Part shown: in pieces, positions 4,851 to 5,852 of the stretch | Layout of the letters: each line of letters starts with the position of its first letter | How positions within the stretch are numbered: the first letter of the stretch is position 1 | Assembly: GCA_021772845.1 (NCBI GenBank) | Contig: JAJFLF010000218.1 | Location: forward strand, 1 to 5,852 | Source of the DNA: Mariprofundus sp. | GTDB taxonomy: Bacteria > Pseudomonadota > Zetaproteobacteria > Mariprofundales > Mariprofundaceae | DNA length: 5,852 nucleotides | Reading direction: 5' to 3' | Position numbers and translations under genes: made by a program | Notes under the pieces: model-generated | Told to the model about the DNA's origin: nothing | Seen by the model: only the letters and a program-made list of their open reading frames with translations | The model's database searches: none

Positions 4851-5780
4851 TTATTGATTGTCTGTGCCCAAACCAAGCTCAATCAACTTGCCCGGATGAT
4901 CAAACCAGTCCTCATCGACTTTAACCCATATATTAAGACGCACACGGCTGCCCAGGATCTGCTCCAGACCCTCTCTGGCTCTGGTTCCTACAGCTTTCAT
5001 ACCTCCGCCAGCTTTACCGATTAACATCGGTTTGTGGCGCTCACTACCAACGAGGATCACTGCTTCAATTTCAATGATGTCACCAAGATCTTCAAAACGC
5101 TCGATATCCACAGCCGTCTGGAATGGAATCTCCTGATGCATGGACAGAAACACCTGCTCACGCACGTATTCAGCTGCCAATTGACGCTGACTCTGGTCGG
5201 TAAACCAGTCGGGATCGTGTATTGCCGGCTGCTCAGGCAGATATTTCACTATTTCCTTGAGAAAACTATCCAGCTGGGTGCCCTTGCGTGCAGAAACAGG
5301 GATTAGAGCCTTTGCACCCGGATCCAACTGTTGCAACTGCTGCAGACGCGGCAAAAGACGAGCTTTATCGGCACGATCCACTTTATTGAGCACATGGATA
5401 CGCGGCTGCTGTAAACGGCCATCGGCAAAACGTTCAATCAACATTTTAGTCGGTTTGTCCAACGGTTTACTGGCATCCTGCATAATCGCCAACACATCAG
5501 CTTCTTCGGCAGCAGCATAAGCTACACGCACCATATTACGATTAAGTTGCTGCGCACCTTTATGGATACCCGGTGTATCTACAAAGATGATCTGACACTC
5601 TTCATCCGTGTGAATACCAAGAATACGATGGCGTGTGGTTTGTGGTTTAGGTGTCACAATCGCCACCTTGGCACCTATGATGCGATTCATCAGGGTCGAT
5701 TTCCCCACATTGGGAATCCCTAACAGCGCGACCGTTCCACAATGAAATGGTTTTTTGTTTACTTCTTCAGTTGTTGCCAT
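4851..5780 (-). CDS. era: GTPase Era
   Basis: Era is an essential GTPase that binds the 3' end of 16S rRNA and acts in maturation of the small ribosomal subunit. The 309-residue protein shows the GTPase motifs: G1 G-I-P-N-V-G-K-S-T (21-29), the Q-T-T-R switch (47-50), G3 D-T-P-G (68-71), G4 N-K-V-D (132-135) and G5 S-A (163-164). A C-terminal KH RNA-binding domain (about 205-290) has G-K-A-G (255-258), where many Era proteins have G-K-G-G. It is slightly longer than the usual 295-305 residues, through a short N-terminal extension. The ATG lies inside the end of rnc (22-base overlap), with GGAG (complement of 5786-5789) 5 bases before it. The rnc-era pairing is widely conserved; here lolD follows instead of the common recO. 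Confidence 0.96.
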   Translation of the reverse strand: MATTEEVNKKPFHCGTVALLGIPNVGKSTLMNRIIGAKVAIVTPKPQTTRHRILGIHTDEECQIIFVDTPGIHKGAQQLNRNMVRVAYAAAEEADVLAIMQDASKPLDKPTKMLIERFADGRLQQPRIHVLNKVDRADKARLLPRLQQLQQLDPGAKALIPVSARKGTQLDSFLKEIVKYLPEQPAIHDPDWFTDQSQRQLAAEYVREQVFLSMHQEIPFQTAVDIERFEDLGDIIEIEAVILVGSERHKPMLIGKAGGGMKAVGTRAREGLEQILGSRVRLNIWVKVDEDWFDHPGKLIELGLGTDNQ

Positions 5781-5852
5781 ACTTTCTCCGCCGCTTCAAT
5801 TTCGGCTATTTTCTTGCGCTCGCCGCGTCCTTCTCCGAGCTGATCTCCATTA
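5759..5852 (-). CDS. rnc: Ribonuclease III (C-terminal end, partial)
   Basis: Thirty codons and the TAA (complement of 5759-5761) of a gene that begins beyond the window. The residues G-E-G-R-G-E-R-K-K-I-A-E-I-E-A-A-E-K-V-W (6-25 of the visible part) match the last helix of the double-stranded-RNA-binding domain of RNase III, including the G-x-G-x-S/G-K-K-x-A-E-x-x-A-A pattern. RNase III cuts double-stranded RNA, notably the rRNA precursor. The reading frame overlaps the start of era by 22 bases. Identity is supported both by this short segment and by the conserved rnc-era order. Confidence 0.85.
   Translation of the reverse strand, partial: NGDQLGEGRGERKKIAEIEAAEKVWQQLKK

Noticed and set aside
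4353..5520. Several long plus-strand frames opposite lolD and era
   Set aside because: They are antisense to well-matched conserved genes, show no family features and lack ribosome binding sites.

Overview
The window reads as ordinary chromosome of a Gram-negative bacterium, most likely a proteobacterium. LolD implies an outer membrane with sorted lipoproteins. IHF-alpha beside a MerR-family gene and a tRNA-Pro gene is a proteobacterial arrangement. I cannot name the genus; a marine gamma- or zetaproteobacterium would fit, but that is a guess. Genes are tightly packed, with two 4-base ATGA stop/start overlaps and one 22-base overlap.

Left part, plus strand (1-998): the end of secF, then a Mth938-like (DUF498/NDUFAF3-family) gene and queD, the last two overlapping by 4 bases. 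Next comes a convergent junction (999-1102) with a stem-loop. Minus strand (1103-2587): a lone tautomerase gene of the 5-carboxymethyl-2-hydroxymuconate isomerase family, then a two-gene msrB-msrA operon for repair of oxidised methionine. msrB carries four exact tandem copies of a 6-base unit, encoding Thr-Asp x4.

Middle (2588-3180): about 590 bases with no intact gene but with two recognisable remnants. One is the N-terminal stub of a uracil-DNA-glycosylase-like protein (minus strand, 33 codons). The other is the C-terminal half of a cytochrome b561 (plus strand), keeping two haem-ligand histidines. A tRNA-Pro(GGG) gene closes this stretch.

Right part, all minus strand (3181-5852), in order of transcription: the end of rnc, era, lolD, a 181-base gap, ihfA, a MerR-family gene and tRNA-Pro. 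rnc-era-lolD is packed as one operon covering RNA processing, ribosome assembly and lipoprotein export. ihfA-merR overlap by 4 bases and probably have their own promoter in the gap. That leader holds an exact match to the IHF binding consensus with an A-tract beside it, which suggests that IHF controls its own gene. pheST, often found before ihfA, is absent at this position.

I see no new multi-gene system, mobile element or CRISPR array. The best leads are the IHF site in the ihfA leader, the two gene remnants and the repeat inside msrB.
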